Shown: positions 36,901 through 42,978 of the stretch, in pieces | How the letters are laid out: the number at the start of each line of letters is the position of its first letter | Position numbering within the stretch: position 1 is the stretch's first letter | DNA from: Cyclobacteriaceae bacterium | GTDB lineage: Bacteria > Bacteroidota > Bacteroidia > Cytophagales > Cyclobacteriaceae | Direction of reading: 5' to 3' | DNA length: 64,000 nt | Assembly: GCA_022842845.1 (NCBI GenBank) | Contig: JALHOT010000010.1 | Location: 1 to 64,000 of the forward strand | Notes under the pieces: generated by a model | What the model was told of the DNA's origin: nothing | The model's input: only the letters and a program-made list of their open reading frames with translations | The model's database searches: none | Program-made: the position numbers and the translations under genes

Positions 36901-38945
36901 TTGGTGGGGGAGCAGGTACAGGGAATGTTGGCGACAATATTTATACTACACCTGTTTTGGGAGGAATTAACGGTACTCGGATAATTGTTTCAGCGGGCGA
37001 TGAGGTAACATTCAATACGGGTTCAGTAATTCTTTACCAAACGGTTGTTAATGCTGGAGCCAAAATAGTTTTCCCTTCAGGTTCCATTGGAAACAGTTTA
37101 GGAATTCTAACAGGTACTGGAGACTTGGAAATCAATAGCAATACAGGGAGCGCTGTTTTACCGGCAGCAGATTACGAAACCTTCTTTTCCTGTTCTGGTG
37201 GAGGACTGATTTTTGGCGGCAGTGGCAGTTACGAAATATTGGGGGGTATTACGCAGTTAAGAAACTTGACCTTAAACGGTGTAGGAGATAAGTCATTAGC
37301 AAACAATAACCTAACCATATGTAACAACTTAACCATTAACGAGGGATCCTTCTTTAATTCATTAAACCGGACGATTACGGTGCAAAATGATGTATTGATG
37401 AATGGTGGAACGTTTAATAATTCGGCGGGCACACTCACGATATCCAGAGACTTCGTTCAAACACTTGGGACCTTTGAAGGTGGTACCGGTGGAACAAAAA
37501 CAATTAGTAGAAATTTGATAGTCAATGGAGGTGTCTTTAATCCTGGTTCTGGTGCTTCAAATGTGATTCGTGTTAACGGAGATATGACTGTTTCAGGATC
37601 GGCTACCATAAATTCTGGTACTGGTCAACAGCGTTTTAATTTTCAAGGATCTACCCCTCAATTATTGACTGGTAATTTTACTGGAACTCGAGCTTTTGAT
37701 TGGTTTCAAATAAATAATCCTGCAGGATTGACCTTGGTTGGGAATACTACTATTAAAGGCAGATTACTACTTACGAATGGTCTAATTACCCCTGGGTCTA
37801 GTGTTTTTCTAATTGATTTACTCACTTTAATAGTTCCAGCTGAAGGATCATCATCGTCTTTTGTAAATGGTAAATTGTATAAATCTCTGGCAGCTGGGCA
37901 GGGTTTTGTTTTTCCAATTGGGAAAGGTACTCGCTGGAGGAATGGCAGTGTAATAGCTACAAACCTTGCAGCAACTTGGGATTTTGAGTATTTCGCTGGT
38001 CCAGCTACCGGTGTAGTAGCATCTGCGCCTGCACCTCGAAGTAATCCAGTTAGCAATTTCACCTCGTCCGATCCTGCTATTTTAAGAATGTCGGGTGGTG
38101 AGTATTGGCGGGTTTCAGATGGAACGTCTACAAGTAGTGGACGATCTGCAAGGGTCGGATTGAGCTGGGGAATAGAAAGTGATGTATCCTCCACCTTTGC
38201 TGAACGCGAGTCCATGTCTGTAATGAGTTGGAATGGTTCCAACTGGACAAACCATGGAGGAATAAACTTCAGTGGTGGGCATACCCAATCAAGAGGTACA
38301 TTTGAGTCATCCTCGTTGGGGCCATTCCTTCCGCTATCTTTTAGTGAGAACATTGTCATCATTGGTTCCACTGAAGTAGCCAACCCTCTCCCTGTTGTAT
38401 TGCTGTCGTTCTCAGGAAAGCATGAAAATGGTTTCAATAAAATTAAGTGGGTTACAGCTTCTGAACTGAATAACGACTTCTTCGAATTGGAAAGATCCGC
38501 TAATGGAGAGGAGTTCCGTTCTATAGGAAGAATTCAGGGTAAGGGCACTACCAACGAATTAAGTACCTACCTTTTCGATGATGAGGCTCCTTTGGTTGGC
38601 AATAATTACTACCGATTGAAGCAAGTGGATTTCAACGGAGCATTTGAATACTCCAATATCATCCTTGTTAAAAACAACTCGGAGGGTAGCGTATTCAATT
38701 TAAGTGTTTTCCCTAACCCGGTATCAACAGCAGGAGAGTTAACAATTCGATCTATGAAGGACAATGAATTAGAAGCGACTGTGACGGTGAGAGATATTAC
38801 CGGAAAAGTAATTACCTTCTATTCTACAGTAGAAACACTCACAGAAAAAACGCTTAGTACTTCCACTTGGTCTGGTACTGGCGTATACATTGTAGAAATG
38901 AAGCAGGGTGAAAAACGAGTATTCAGAAGAGTAATTGTAGACTAG
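27918..38945 (+). CDS. Giant T9SS-exported beta-helical surface protein
   Basis: A secreted protein of about 3675 aa. The ATG at 27918 begins a clear signal peptide (MKTPISILLILFILPNLVYA); the frame extends 23 codons upstream to a TTG, without signal character. The body is almost only beta-helix-like repeats rich in Thr, Gly, Asn, Ala and Val, often reading FTNNGGTFTPGTNTVTFNGT and NLTINKSGG. About every 1000 residues a block of the form GNWNDPLSWT...PGAGDNVVI begins a new helix (near residues 25, 1100, 2000, 2990). The C-terminal 80 residues (VFPNPVSTAGELTIRSM to GVYIVEMKQGEKRVFRR) are a type A T9SS sorting domain, preceded by NDFFELERSANGEEF as in many T9SS cargo proteins. Probably a cell-surface adhesin or matrix protein. 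Confidence 0.9.
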   Translation: MKTPISILLILFILPNLVYAQQRFAVANGNWNSTATWSTSSGGAPGASVPVAGDAVTIERNFTVNITADAACASLQLAGTATNNGGLITFAAGTITLAVSGNIQLGNSGNNQRDGTITFQSGSIVSAGSIGLGGTGGGAGQGIINMTAGGTLSVSGAITVNAGSGTWTPGTGLVQLSGTTTLNAPFTSFNNLTINGGTTTLGAGIALTGDFTNNGGTFTPGANTVTFNGTGAQAINGTASTQTFNNIVVNKASGALSVSGSTTTLNTAAFTLTLGIFNAPPTMSTTGTVTLTAGTFTAGANLNIGGTTTNFTNNGATFTPGSGTVTFTGSGNQAINGTSPILNYNDLTINKSGGALSVGASPLNVVNLTRTAGTFTAPATVNVSGNMLLTAGTYTAGANTNIGGDFTNNGGTFTPGTNTVTFNGTGAQEINGTVATQTFGNVIVNKSGGTLSVGGSTTTLNVAAFTQTLGDFTAPATLSTTGTVTLTAGTFTAGANLNIGGTTTNFTNNGATFTPGSGTVTFTGSGNQAINGISPILNYNNLTINKSGGTLSVGASPLNVVNLTRTAGTFTAPFTVNVSGNVLLTAGTYTAGANTNIGGDFTNNGGTFTPGTNTVTFNGTGAQAINGTLTPQPFNNIIINKPSGALSVTGAITLNVAGNWTNNNSAFVPGSSTVTFNGTTGPQQINGTAVTQTFNNLTVNKSGTAPLTLSVSGSTTTINVAALTQTAGNFTAPATLNATGVLTLTAGTFTAGANTNLEGDFVNNGGTFTAGTNTVTFGGAGVKTISGSAATLATFHNVIITSGSVLFGNVSATRALNISNNLTINGGSFSSGNTGAGAYTINLTGNLQNDGTIDFSANSATGHIFSLQGASKTISGGGTTTFQSLQKNTTALTNVNLNKSIRVNGALTWSTDGLFILSSSDFTFGNIATVTGSGAARYIQSDGTSSLTGQVVKVNNNTTATWQFLFPIGTTTNGYSPLDMTAASGAAVNTAPTLNSTLSVKAITSPDETGKLKRTFRMTVAGNAAATTFTGARFNYFNPGDVSGLEPIASYTTLWYQRESTGIWTAISGTAPGATFFTGPTVIPQPLSNDTYYFTIGTPGAYGQTWYSYQSGNWNDPLSWTTDGSLFPLYVNPAPAKVPGAGDNVVITSGKTITMNINNVVTNSINVIGNLDLAATTGHTFNTISGAGIIKIAGASDNFPAGNATNFVDNAVGGTVEINGTGMLLNGARTYNNVVINMSGTSNVAVLKSNYTINGDFTITRGLLQFENATPANRTLIVNGHVSVAANGGIRTFGANNRHEFNLFGDFVNNGTAYFTNRIAPDYGIEATDGIVDVNLLSGSRDQAVTCNGETRFYRIEINKGTDDTYKASITASSSANFNLFGRANVNIDAASGTNDNALGLIAGTVEIGANVTIAQLNTATLNYSIYERAQLWVNGGSVSKIGDASGNGAIVPYGKVRVSAGSLTSDVGSGLTLRDDGIVQVEGGTLTSRVIRTSVLGVGAVGTYLQSGGDVILTGTTTGAIANTYAVFSLTYPGNVFNMSGGTLTVRSGPSTTDRGAVFINSDPGNVSVTGGTVILEINNNNAYRVTSRAPFWNVILRKTGGTNSTVQLLGTLSGTGAAPATQTLAIQPLVVQNDFSIESPVIFLTNNADVTVGGNFEIQNGATYTHGTNTTTINGGGVGSLIFGNLGATQTFNNLTINKTNATDEVVITTGRPSPSSAIQVNGTFTLTKGIFDYGSFVTSARGTVTLAAGITLGKSTSTGKLLMNGTVDQTINSSDARVYNLELNNTDATPVVSLATDNLTILGTLTMTAGIFDINTLKLTLSGASANIAGTGFGLTKMIQTAANNSDGGLELYLDANEALTYPIGVAGKYTPVTAAFTSFADDGMVNIIPTNGVLQTTNLAGGTSILGYYWKVKHAGFSVLPTVSYQFTYVSGDVAGTEALYVPGKVLDEVPFTRSSENDVAKVDDATNIITFNGAGSGFTLELANYTAGEPNRFTGAPEVYYTRVFGDGNGRAWTTASNWTLGTNGALAKHDSGQPAAPTFPQAGDIAIVGYVPWTESILPVADRGKPHGIAINGGVTVNVAELRFEQMKDASNNPTARNYAYNFQFRPTVVINNNGTQGQLTNAKVSGEGMFWIRTATGGNPLSDPTFAGVDLGAFNQQDSSYVVYENAINGATYLNMPATFPNLMMATNGWGNQNHDTTIPNNITVNGDLELLGNVNLVLATGATGDITVRRNLRFFRSVAINDSGEGSELRFGNTGTPRTVTVFGNLLLGNQVSGQNTAAVIRVLTPGATPITHTFNLHGNFIQRTRTAGNGFKAGTSSTQDRIHVNLLGATSMTLTNNGGDAPQFYSLTVNKGTSISTTAQFNSPFTIDGPTDQATKSLVLQNGLFVINSASTITLTSGGGDFSIPGTAGLEVRAGTAQATTTSAGANILLDGLLRVSGGAVNIVGSAGTTDTNYIEYSNSGNATIEVTGGSLTVAGQVRRDLTSSTGVLKYTQSAGTVLIGNEATSTPLRGVFEVLNAGSQFNHSGGSFTIVRGNGSTSVPSLWLEPGSSSITTNSTITIGNTITPAGTIGIQSTAILNNLTIAGLAANAPVVSMYVTPLTVNGVLSVATGNTLNALGRDLTIGGDFTVNGTYTSGNNTTTFTNTGTSTIGGDVSTLSFHNFTKTGAGTLNLSRNIAINRDLILSTGTLSTASFGIFLRRHAVIDATMTSASGIGLAFSSTVQQQQLKRSVSGTGTLGIVTINNANGVIIPDGNGYDFNITNNLRMQSGILDIGGSLLSLGVSALITPVSPYSAANLIQTNSSFTDKGVRKQFPTNYTTDFIFPVGQSNYTPVTFNFSSGTTGSSGTPTITVRPSNRVHPVIVDDAVGEPPVINDLNNVLQYYWIINATNVSSTFSSTMSLQYVQPLVAVTSPYSESNYIAARILTDPLANPSLNIQKFSDVEVNETTNVISFSFTSVTDQRNISGDYFAGVDQAIPNNVPTYTTLGGGAGTGNVGDNIYTTPVLGGINGTRIIVSAGDEVTFNTGSVILYQTVVNAGAKIVFPSGSIGNSLGILTGTGDLEINSNTGSAVLPAADYETFFSCSGGGLIFGGSGSYEILGGITQLRNLTLNGVGDKSLANNNLTICNNLTINEGSFFNSLNRTITVQNDVLMNGGTFNNSAGTLTISRDFVQTLGTFEGGTGGTKTISRNLIVNGGVFNPGSGASNVIRVNGDMTVSGSATINSGTGQQRFNFQGSTPQLLTGNFTGTRAFDWFQINNPAGLTLVGNTTIKGRLLLTNGLITPGSSVFLIDLLTLIVPAEGSSSSFVNGKLYKSLAAGQGFVFPIGKGTRWRNGSVIATNLAATWDFEYFAGPATGVVASAPAPRSNPVSNFTSSDPAILRMSGGEYWRVSDGTSTSSGRSARVGLSWGIESDVSSTFAERESMSVMSWNGSNWTNHGGINFSGGHTQSRGTFESSSLGPFLPLSFSENIVIIGSTEVANPLPVVLLSFSGKHENGFNKIKWVTASELNNDFFELERSANGEEFRSIGRIQGKGTTNELSTYLFDDEAPLVGNNYYRLKQVDFNGAFEYSNIILVKNNSEGSVFNLSVFPNPVSTAGELTIRSMKDNELEATVTVRDITGKVITFYSTVETLTEKTLSTSTWSGTGVYIVEMKQGEKRVFRRVIVD
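28542..29830 (+). repeat. 585-bp tandem repeat inside the giant surface protein gene
   Basis: GGAGATTTTAC-type repeat starts recur at 28542, 29127 and 29712, exactly 585 bp (195 codons) apart; AGTAACCCTCACAGCGGGGA recurs at 28781 and 29366 with the same spacing. The first about 130 bp after 28781 and 29366 differ at only a few bases, with more differences further on, so the copies are recent. Further, more diverged copies continue to about 30250. The units keep the reading frame. Confidence 0.85.
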
Positions 38946-38950
38946 AAAGC

Positions 38951-39646
38951 CTAAGTATTGATTGCATTTAGCAAACAGCAGGCAGCGATGCCTGCTGTTT
39001 CTGTTCTCAGCCTGCTGTCGCCCAGGCTTACTTTGATGAAGCCATGCGCTAAAGCCTCACTGAGCTCAATGGTTGAGAAATCTCCTTCAGGACCTATGCA
39101 AATCAAATACCGTTGGCCGGGTAAAGCGGTGTGTAATAGATGTTTTGGATTGCTGTGGTCCACATAGGCAATCAATTTTTGATCTGCCACCAGGGTGAGT
39201 ATACTTTTGAATGGTGTGATCGCGTGCAATACAGGAAGTTTCGCTTTCTGTGATTGCTTCATCGCGCTAATGGCTACCTTCTGCAGTCTTTCAGTTTTGA
39301 TGAAGGAGCGTTCGGAATGATCGCAATCCAACAGGGTGATTTCGTCCACTCCGAATTCAGTGGCTTTCTCAATCAACCATTCCAGCCTGTCTGGATTTTT
39401 AGTAGGGGCTATGGCTAAATGAATGTGAAAGCTTTTGCTGACTGATACCCTTTTTTCGAGTATATCAAATTCACATTTTTGCGGGTTGGCTTTGGTAATA
39501 ATGCAATCATAAAAAAAACCATCACCGTCAGTAACAGTAATGGTTTCTCCTTCTCTTTTTCTTAATACTTTAACACAATGCTTTGACTCTTCTTCTGTTA
39601 GCCAACGATGGTTGTGAACCAACTCGGGTTGATAGAAGACTTGCAT
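38951..39646 (-). CDS. rsmE: 16S rRNA m3U1498 methyltransferase RsmE
   Basis: SPOUT-family methyltransferase that modifies U1498 of 16S rRNA, 231 aa. An N-terminal PUA-like domain (MQVFYQPEL, then LTEEESKHCVKVLRKREGE) precedes the knotted SAM-binding domain with AIAPTKNPDRLEWLIEKATE, then LICIGPEGDFSTIEL and SLGDSRLRTETAGIAA, all hallmarks of RsmE. The ATG at 39646 is used: it matches the family start and lies one base after the stop of the acyl-CoA-binding protein gene; the frame runs ten codons further upstream into that gene. The two genes are co-transcribed. The 3' end of the gene contains a perfect 12-bp hairpin. Confidence 0.93.
   Translation of the reverse strand: MQVFYQPELVHNHRWLTEEESKHCVKVLRKREGETITVTDGDGFFYDCIITKANPQKCEFDILEKRVSVSKSFHIHLAIAPTKNPDRLEWLIEKATEFGVDEITLLDCDHSERSFIKTERLQKVAISAMKQSQKAKLPVLHAITPFKSILTLVADQKLIAYVDHSNPKHLLHTALPGQRYLICIGPEGDFSTIELSEALAHGFIKVSLGDSRLRTETAGIAACCLLNAINT
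38973..39000 (+). terminator. Perfect 12-bp hairpin in the 3' end of rsmE, possible terminator of the giant gene
   Basis: AAACAGCAGGCA (38973-38984), loop GCGA, TGCCTGCTGTTT (38989-39000). It begins 28 nt after the stop of the giant gene and is coding sequence on the minus strand (part of AGIAACCLL of RsmE). There is no long T tract (CTGTTCTC follows), so termination may be weak, or the stem may protect the long mRNA. Confidence 0.5.
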
Positions 39647-39647
39647 C

Positions 39648-39911
39648 TTAGGCGTATAGTTGATGAAGCTTGTCAACCAAGGCGATGTATTCCTGCATGG
39701 CTGCTTCTTTATTTTTTCCTTTCAGATCAGCCCAGGCATCATACTTGGCAATAGCTTTAAAATCAAAACCACCAGGTCTGTCACCTGTTACATCTCCTTC
39801 GCTGCCTTGTTTATACAAAGCATAGAGTTGTAAAAGTTCTTCATTGCTGGGGCGTTTGGTTAGCTCTTTAGAGCGAGCTGCAGCTGCTTCAAATTGTTCT
39901 TGTAATTGCAT
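39648..39911 (-). CDS. Acyl-CoA-binding protein
   Basis: Small cytoplasmic helical protein of 87 aa that binds medium- and long-chain acyl-CoA esters. The family core is clear: LLQLYALYKQGSEGDVTGDR, PGGFDFKAIAKYDAWADLKG and KEAAMQEYIALVDKL, with the four-helix pattern and the conserved Tyr, Lys and Trp residues that contact the acyl-CoA. ACBPs are common in eukaryotes but found in only some bacteria, including Bacteroidota. The ATG at 39909-39911 sits directly at the end of a terminator U-tract, with no room for a leader from the upstream side. rsmE follows after one base. Confidence 0.92.
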   Translation of the reverse strand: MQLQEQFEAAAARSKELTKRPSNEELLQLYALYKQGSEGDVTGDRPGGFDFKAIAKYDAWADLKGKNKEAAMQEYIALVDKLHQLYA

Positions 39912-39937
39912 AAAAAAGGGGCTGATGAATCAGCCCC
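39912..39937 (-). terminator. Terminator hairpin after gltA, abutting the ACBP start codon
   Basis: GGGGCTGA (39918-39925), loop TGAA, TCAGCCCC (39930-39937), followed on the minus strand by six T (39912-39917) and at once by the ATG of the acyl-CoA-binding protein gene. It should end gltA transcripts; read-through would express ACBP and rsmE. Confidence 0.85.
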
Positions 39938-39960
39938 CAAGTTAATATAATTTATGGCTT

Positions 39961-41247
39961 TTATCTTTTCGCTAATTCTACATAGGGACGACTTTGCGTA
40001 CCAACGTAAACCTGGCGAGGGCGACCAATAGGTTCTTTATTCTCGCGGAGTTCTTTCCATTGTGCAATCCAGCCAGGTAGACGGCCCATTGCGAACATTA
40101 CGGTAAACATATCCACCGGAATGCCCAGGGCGCGGTAAATAATACCTGAGTAGAAGTCAACGTTCGGATATAATTTTCTCTCGATGAAGTAAGGATCGCG
40201 CAATGCGATTTCTTCCAACTTCATGGCAATTTCCAATACAGGATCGTTGATGCCTAATTTACCCAATACATCATCTGCAGCTTTCTTAATGATTTTAGCG
40301 CGAGGGTCGAAGTTCTTATATACGCGGTGACCAAAGCCCATCAAACGGAAAGGATCATTCTTGTCTTTCGCTTTGTTGATCCACTTTTCAATGTTACCAC
40401 CATCTTGCTTAATGGACTCGAGCATCACAATTACTTCCTGGTTAGCACCACCGTGTAGCGGTCCCCATAAGGCATTAATACCCGCAGAGATAGAAGAATA
40501 AATACTTGCTTTAGATGAACCCACAATACGAACGGTTGAGGTAGAGCAGTTTTGCTCATGGTCGGCATGGAGTATGAGTAATTTATCCAAGGCACTGGCT
40601 ACTACAGGGTCTACTTCATAATGTTCTGCAGGCAATGCATACATCATTTTCAAGAAACGTGAGCAGTAGTCGAGTGAGTTGTCAGGATAATTTACAGGAT
40701 GGCCCACGGCATTTTTATATGACCATGCAGCAAAGGTTGGCATTTTAGCTAAAGAGCGTACAATGCTCAGGTAAACACCCTCTGCTGATCGGTTTGGATC
40801 AAGCGATTCAGGATAGAAGGCAGTTAGTGAACAAAATAACGAAGCCAATACTCCCATAGGGTGGGAGGTAGAGGGGAAACCGTCTAAGATCTTCTTATTG
40901 TCTTCATGCACAAGGGTGTGCTTAGTGATATCGCTGGTGAATTTGATCAACTGCTCTTTAGTGGGCAGCTCGCCAAAAATGAGCAAGTAGGAAACTTCCA
41001 GAAAAGTTGACTTGGCAGCCAGGTCTTCTATGCTGTATCCGCGGTAGCGGAGTATCCCATTGTCACCATCCAGGAAAGTGATAGCACTTTTGGTGGAACC
41101 AGTATTTTTATAACCGATGTCGAGGGTAGTTAGGCCGGTTTTTTCCAGCAACTCACTTATGTCGATTGCGGTTTCTTTTTCTGTACCTTCTATAACAGGC
41201 AATTCGTAGGTTTTGCCATCGTAAATAAGTTGTGCAGTTTTAGCCAT
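39961..41247 (-). CDS. gltA: Citrate synthase, type II hexameric form
   Basis: TCA-cycle enzyme that joins acetyl-CoA and oxaloacetate, 428 aa as in E. coli GltA. The N-terminal beta-rich extension (MAKTAQLIYDGKTYELPVIE) is characteristic of the hexameric, NADH-regulated type. Catalytic residues are in GPLHGGANQEV (about 265), MGFGHRVYKNFDPRA (about 306) and PNVDFYSGI (about 362), with RYRGYSIEDLA near residue 67. A promoter-like TATCTTTA lies 19 nt before the ATG and a terminator follows the gene closely, so it is mostly transcribed alone. Confidence 0.97.
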   Translation of the reverse strand: MAKTAQLIYDGKTYELPVIEGTEKETAIDISELLEKTGLTTLDIGYKNTGSTKSAITFLDGDNGILRYRGYSIEDLAAKSTFLEVSYLLIFGELPTKEQLIKFTSDITKHTLVHEDNKKILDGFPSTSHPMGVLASLFCSLTAFYPESLDPNRSAEGVYLSIVRSLAKMPTFAAWSYKNAVGHPVNYPDNSLDYCSRFLKMMYALPAEHYEVDPVVASALDKLLILHADHEQNCSTSTVRIVGSSKASIYSSISAGINALWGPLHGGANQEVIVMLESIKQDGGNIEKWINKAKDKNDPFRLMGFGHRVYKNFDPRAKIIKKAADDVLGKLGINDPVLEIAMKLEEIALRDPYFIERKLYPNVDFYSGIIYRALGIPVDMFTVMFAMGRLPGWIAQWKELRENKEPIGRPRQVYVGTQSRPYVELAKR

Positions 41248-41266
41248 GAGCTTAATGTTTAACGGT

Positions 41267-41274
41267 TAAAGATA
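41267..41274 (-). promoter_or_regulatory. Candidate gltA promoter
   Basis: Minus-strand TATCTTTA (one mismatch to TAnnTTTG) with TTG 21 bp upstream, 19 nt before the ATG at 41247. Confidence 0.4.
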
Positions 41275-41308
41275 GAACCGATCGTTTGTTAGTAACAAGC
41301 CGTTTATA

Positions 41309-42124
41309 TTAATTATTTCCTAAAATTAAAGGCATGCCGTCTTTGCCTGAACCGACCACAATAATTTTAGAATTGGGTGACTTGGCCAGCTCTAAGGTAG
41401 CCTCGATTCCCCTCATTTTTAGGAGTTTATCCGTCAAGCTGTTGTTGATGATGTTGTTCGCGCGCGATTCACCTTCTGCCGCAATGCGTTTACGTTCAGC
41501 CTCACTTTTCTCTTTGTCGAGACGGAACTGGTAAGCCAAGGCCTCCTGCTGCTGCTGTAGTTTGCTTTCAATGGCTGCCTTGATCTGTTCTGGTAAATTA
41601 ATCGAACGGATTAGAAGAGCCACCATGTGTACATTGTTTGCAATCAGAATTTTTTCGCATTCTTCCTTGATGGTTGTCTCTACCTCTGCACGCTTAGTTG
41701 AATAGATTTCTTCTGCTGTGTAACGGCCCATTACCTGGCGAACGGTGGATCTCACTTCAGGAGCCACAAGGATGTTGACGTAATCCTTGTTAAATCTTTC
41801 ATGGATAAAACCGATCTTATCTGATACAGGACTAAATCGTACGGAAACGTCAACGTGAATAGAAAGACCACTCTTATCGAGTACATCCATATTCTCATCG
41901 CGCGACTGCTCTCTTACGCTATACACATAGACTTCGTTCCAAGGGGCTTTGGTATGAAATCCGGGGCCTTGCACATTATCCTTGTCCAGGCCTTCTCCGA
42001 ATTTATAAAACAACACGGCTCTTTCACCGGCTTCAATGGTATAAAAAAGACTTGAAGAAATGCCTGCAATGATGAATAGGGCAATGACTCCGAGCACAAT
42101 AAAGGGTACAAGTTTGTTATTCAT
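41309..42124 (-). CDS. Prohibitin-like SPFH-domain membrane protein
   Basis: Membrane-anchored SPFH (stomatin/prohibitin) protein of 271 aa. One N-terminal helix (residues 8-30, VPFIVLGVIALFIIAGISSS) anchors it; the SPFH domain follows (about 30-200: YTIEAGERAVLFYKFGEGLD, VRFSPVSDKIGFIHERFNKD, LLIRSINLPEQIKAAIESKL), then a charged coiled coil (KSEAERKRIAAEGESRANNI) and a short hydrophobic tail. Such proteins form large rings in the membrane and can regulate proteases such as FtsH; no partner gene is next to it. It lies 61 bp upstream of gltA on the same strand and may have its own transcript. Confidence 0.85.
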   Translation of the reverse strand: MNNKLVPFIVLGVIALFIIAGISSSLFYTIEAGERAVLFYKFGEGLDKDNVQGPGFHTKAPWNEVYVYSVREQSRDENMDVLDKSGLSIHVDVSVRFSPVSDKIGFIHERFNKDYVNILVAPEVRSTVRQVMGRYTAEEIYSTKRAEVETTIKEECEKILIANNVHMVALLIRSINLPEQIKAAIESKLQQQQEALAYQFRLDKEKSEAERKRIAAEGESRANNIINNSLTDKLLKMRGIEATLELAKSPNSKIIVVGSGKDGMPLILGNN

Positions 42125-42208
42125 AGATGTTTGTTAATGAATAGGAAATTTAGCTTTTAAAAGGGGCTAATCAAATGGTGAACATGCAAAGAGTCCTGAT
42201 TTTTTCAA

Positions 42209-42889
42209 TTAAGATCGCAAGGTCGATAAGCCACCGTCAATTCCAATGATTTGCCCTGTAATCCACTTCGATTGGGAAGTCAATAGAAAGGTGGCCAAAG
42301 CAGCTATGTCTTCAGGGCTCCCCAGTTGCTTCAGCGGATGTCTTTCTGCGGAGGCTTTTTTCTTCTCTTCTGAGGCCAGCAGTTTAGCTGCGAGCGGTGT
42401 ATCTGTGAGGGATGGGGCAATGCAATTAACCCTGATCTTGGGAGCCAGTTCAGCTGCGAGTGATTTGGTTAAACCTTCGAGCGCACCCTTGGAGGCAGCC
42501 ACCGAAGCATGAAATGGCATGCCTTGTGCCACAGCCACAGTGCTAAAAAAAACAACAGAACCTTGTTCAGCATTTTTGAGTTTGGGCAGCGCAGCTTGTA
42601 CTACTTTGATAGCGCCCACAAGGTTTATATTAAAATCTTCAAGAAAATCTTGTGCCGTAAGTCGGTGAAAGGGTTTGAGGTTGATGCTCCCAGGACAGTA
42701 TGCGATGCCGTCCAACTTTTCAGGAAGGGAGGAGGTATCTAACGAATCTGTTAAAGCATCAAATTGGATATTGCCTTGCCGCGAGGCGGTGATCACCTGG
42801 TGACCAGTTTCTTTTAATTGTTTGCTAAGCGCCAATCCAATTCCCGAGGTGCCGCCAATGATTAAGAATGTTTGAGACATACTTACCAA
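42209..42889 (-). CDS. Short-chain dehydrogenase/reductase-like protein without the catalytic Tyr
   Basis: Rossmann-fold protein of 226 aa. The cofactor motif IIGGTSGIGLALS (residues 10-22) and the C-terminal GQIIGIDGGLSTLRS fit classical SDR enzymes. The active site is altered: Ser116 is in place, but the YxxxK motif reads VAASK, with Val130 in the Tyr position and Lys134 retained. I recall a Bacteroidota subgroup with the same change, so it seems a conserved variant, not an error. It may bind NADP(H) without classic dehydrogenase chemistry. The start could be the ATG at 42880 (MSQTFLIIGG). It lies downstream of pckA behind a terminator. Confidence 0.82.
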   Translation of the reverse strand: MVSMSQTFLIIGGTSGIGLALSKQLKETGHQVITASRQGNIQFDALTDSLDTSSLPEKLDGIAYCPGSINLKPFHRLTAQDFLEDFNINLVGAIKVVQAALPKLKNAEQGSVVFFSTVAVAQGMPFHASVAASKGALEGLTKSLAAELAPKIRVNCIAPSLTDTPLAAKLLASEEKKKASAERHPLKQLGSPEDIAALATFLLTSQSKWITGQIIGIDGGLSTLRS

Positions 42890-42921
42890 ACAGGTAAATA
42901 AGATGAATTGTTACGGCTTTC

Positions 42922-42955
42922 AAAACAAAAGCGCCCCGCTAATGCAGGGCGCTTT
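42922..42955 (-). terminator. pckA terminator
   Basis: AAAGCGCCC (42928-42936) pairs with GGGCGCTTT (42947-42955), ten-base loop; on the minus strand it is followed by TTTTGTTTTG. It separates pckA from the SDR gene. Confidence 0.85.
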
Positions 42956-42978
42956 GTATAAAAGGGATTGATGAAAAC

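Noticed and set aside
37706-38437. A 243-codon minus-strand frame, and similar ones at 28274-28900 and 29783-30271
   Set aside because: All are antisense to the giant surface protein; repetitive Thr/Gly/Val codons leave the opposite frame open. Their translations are low-complexity and show no domain.
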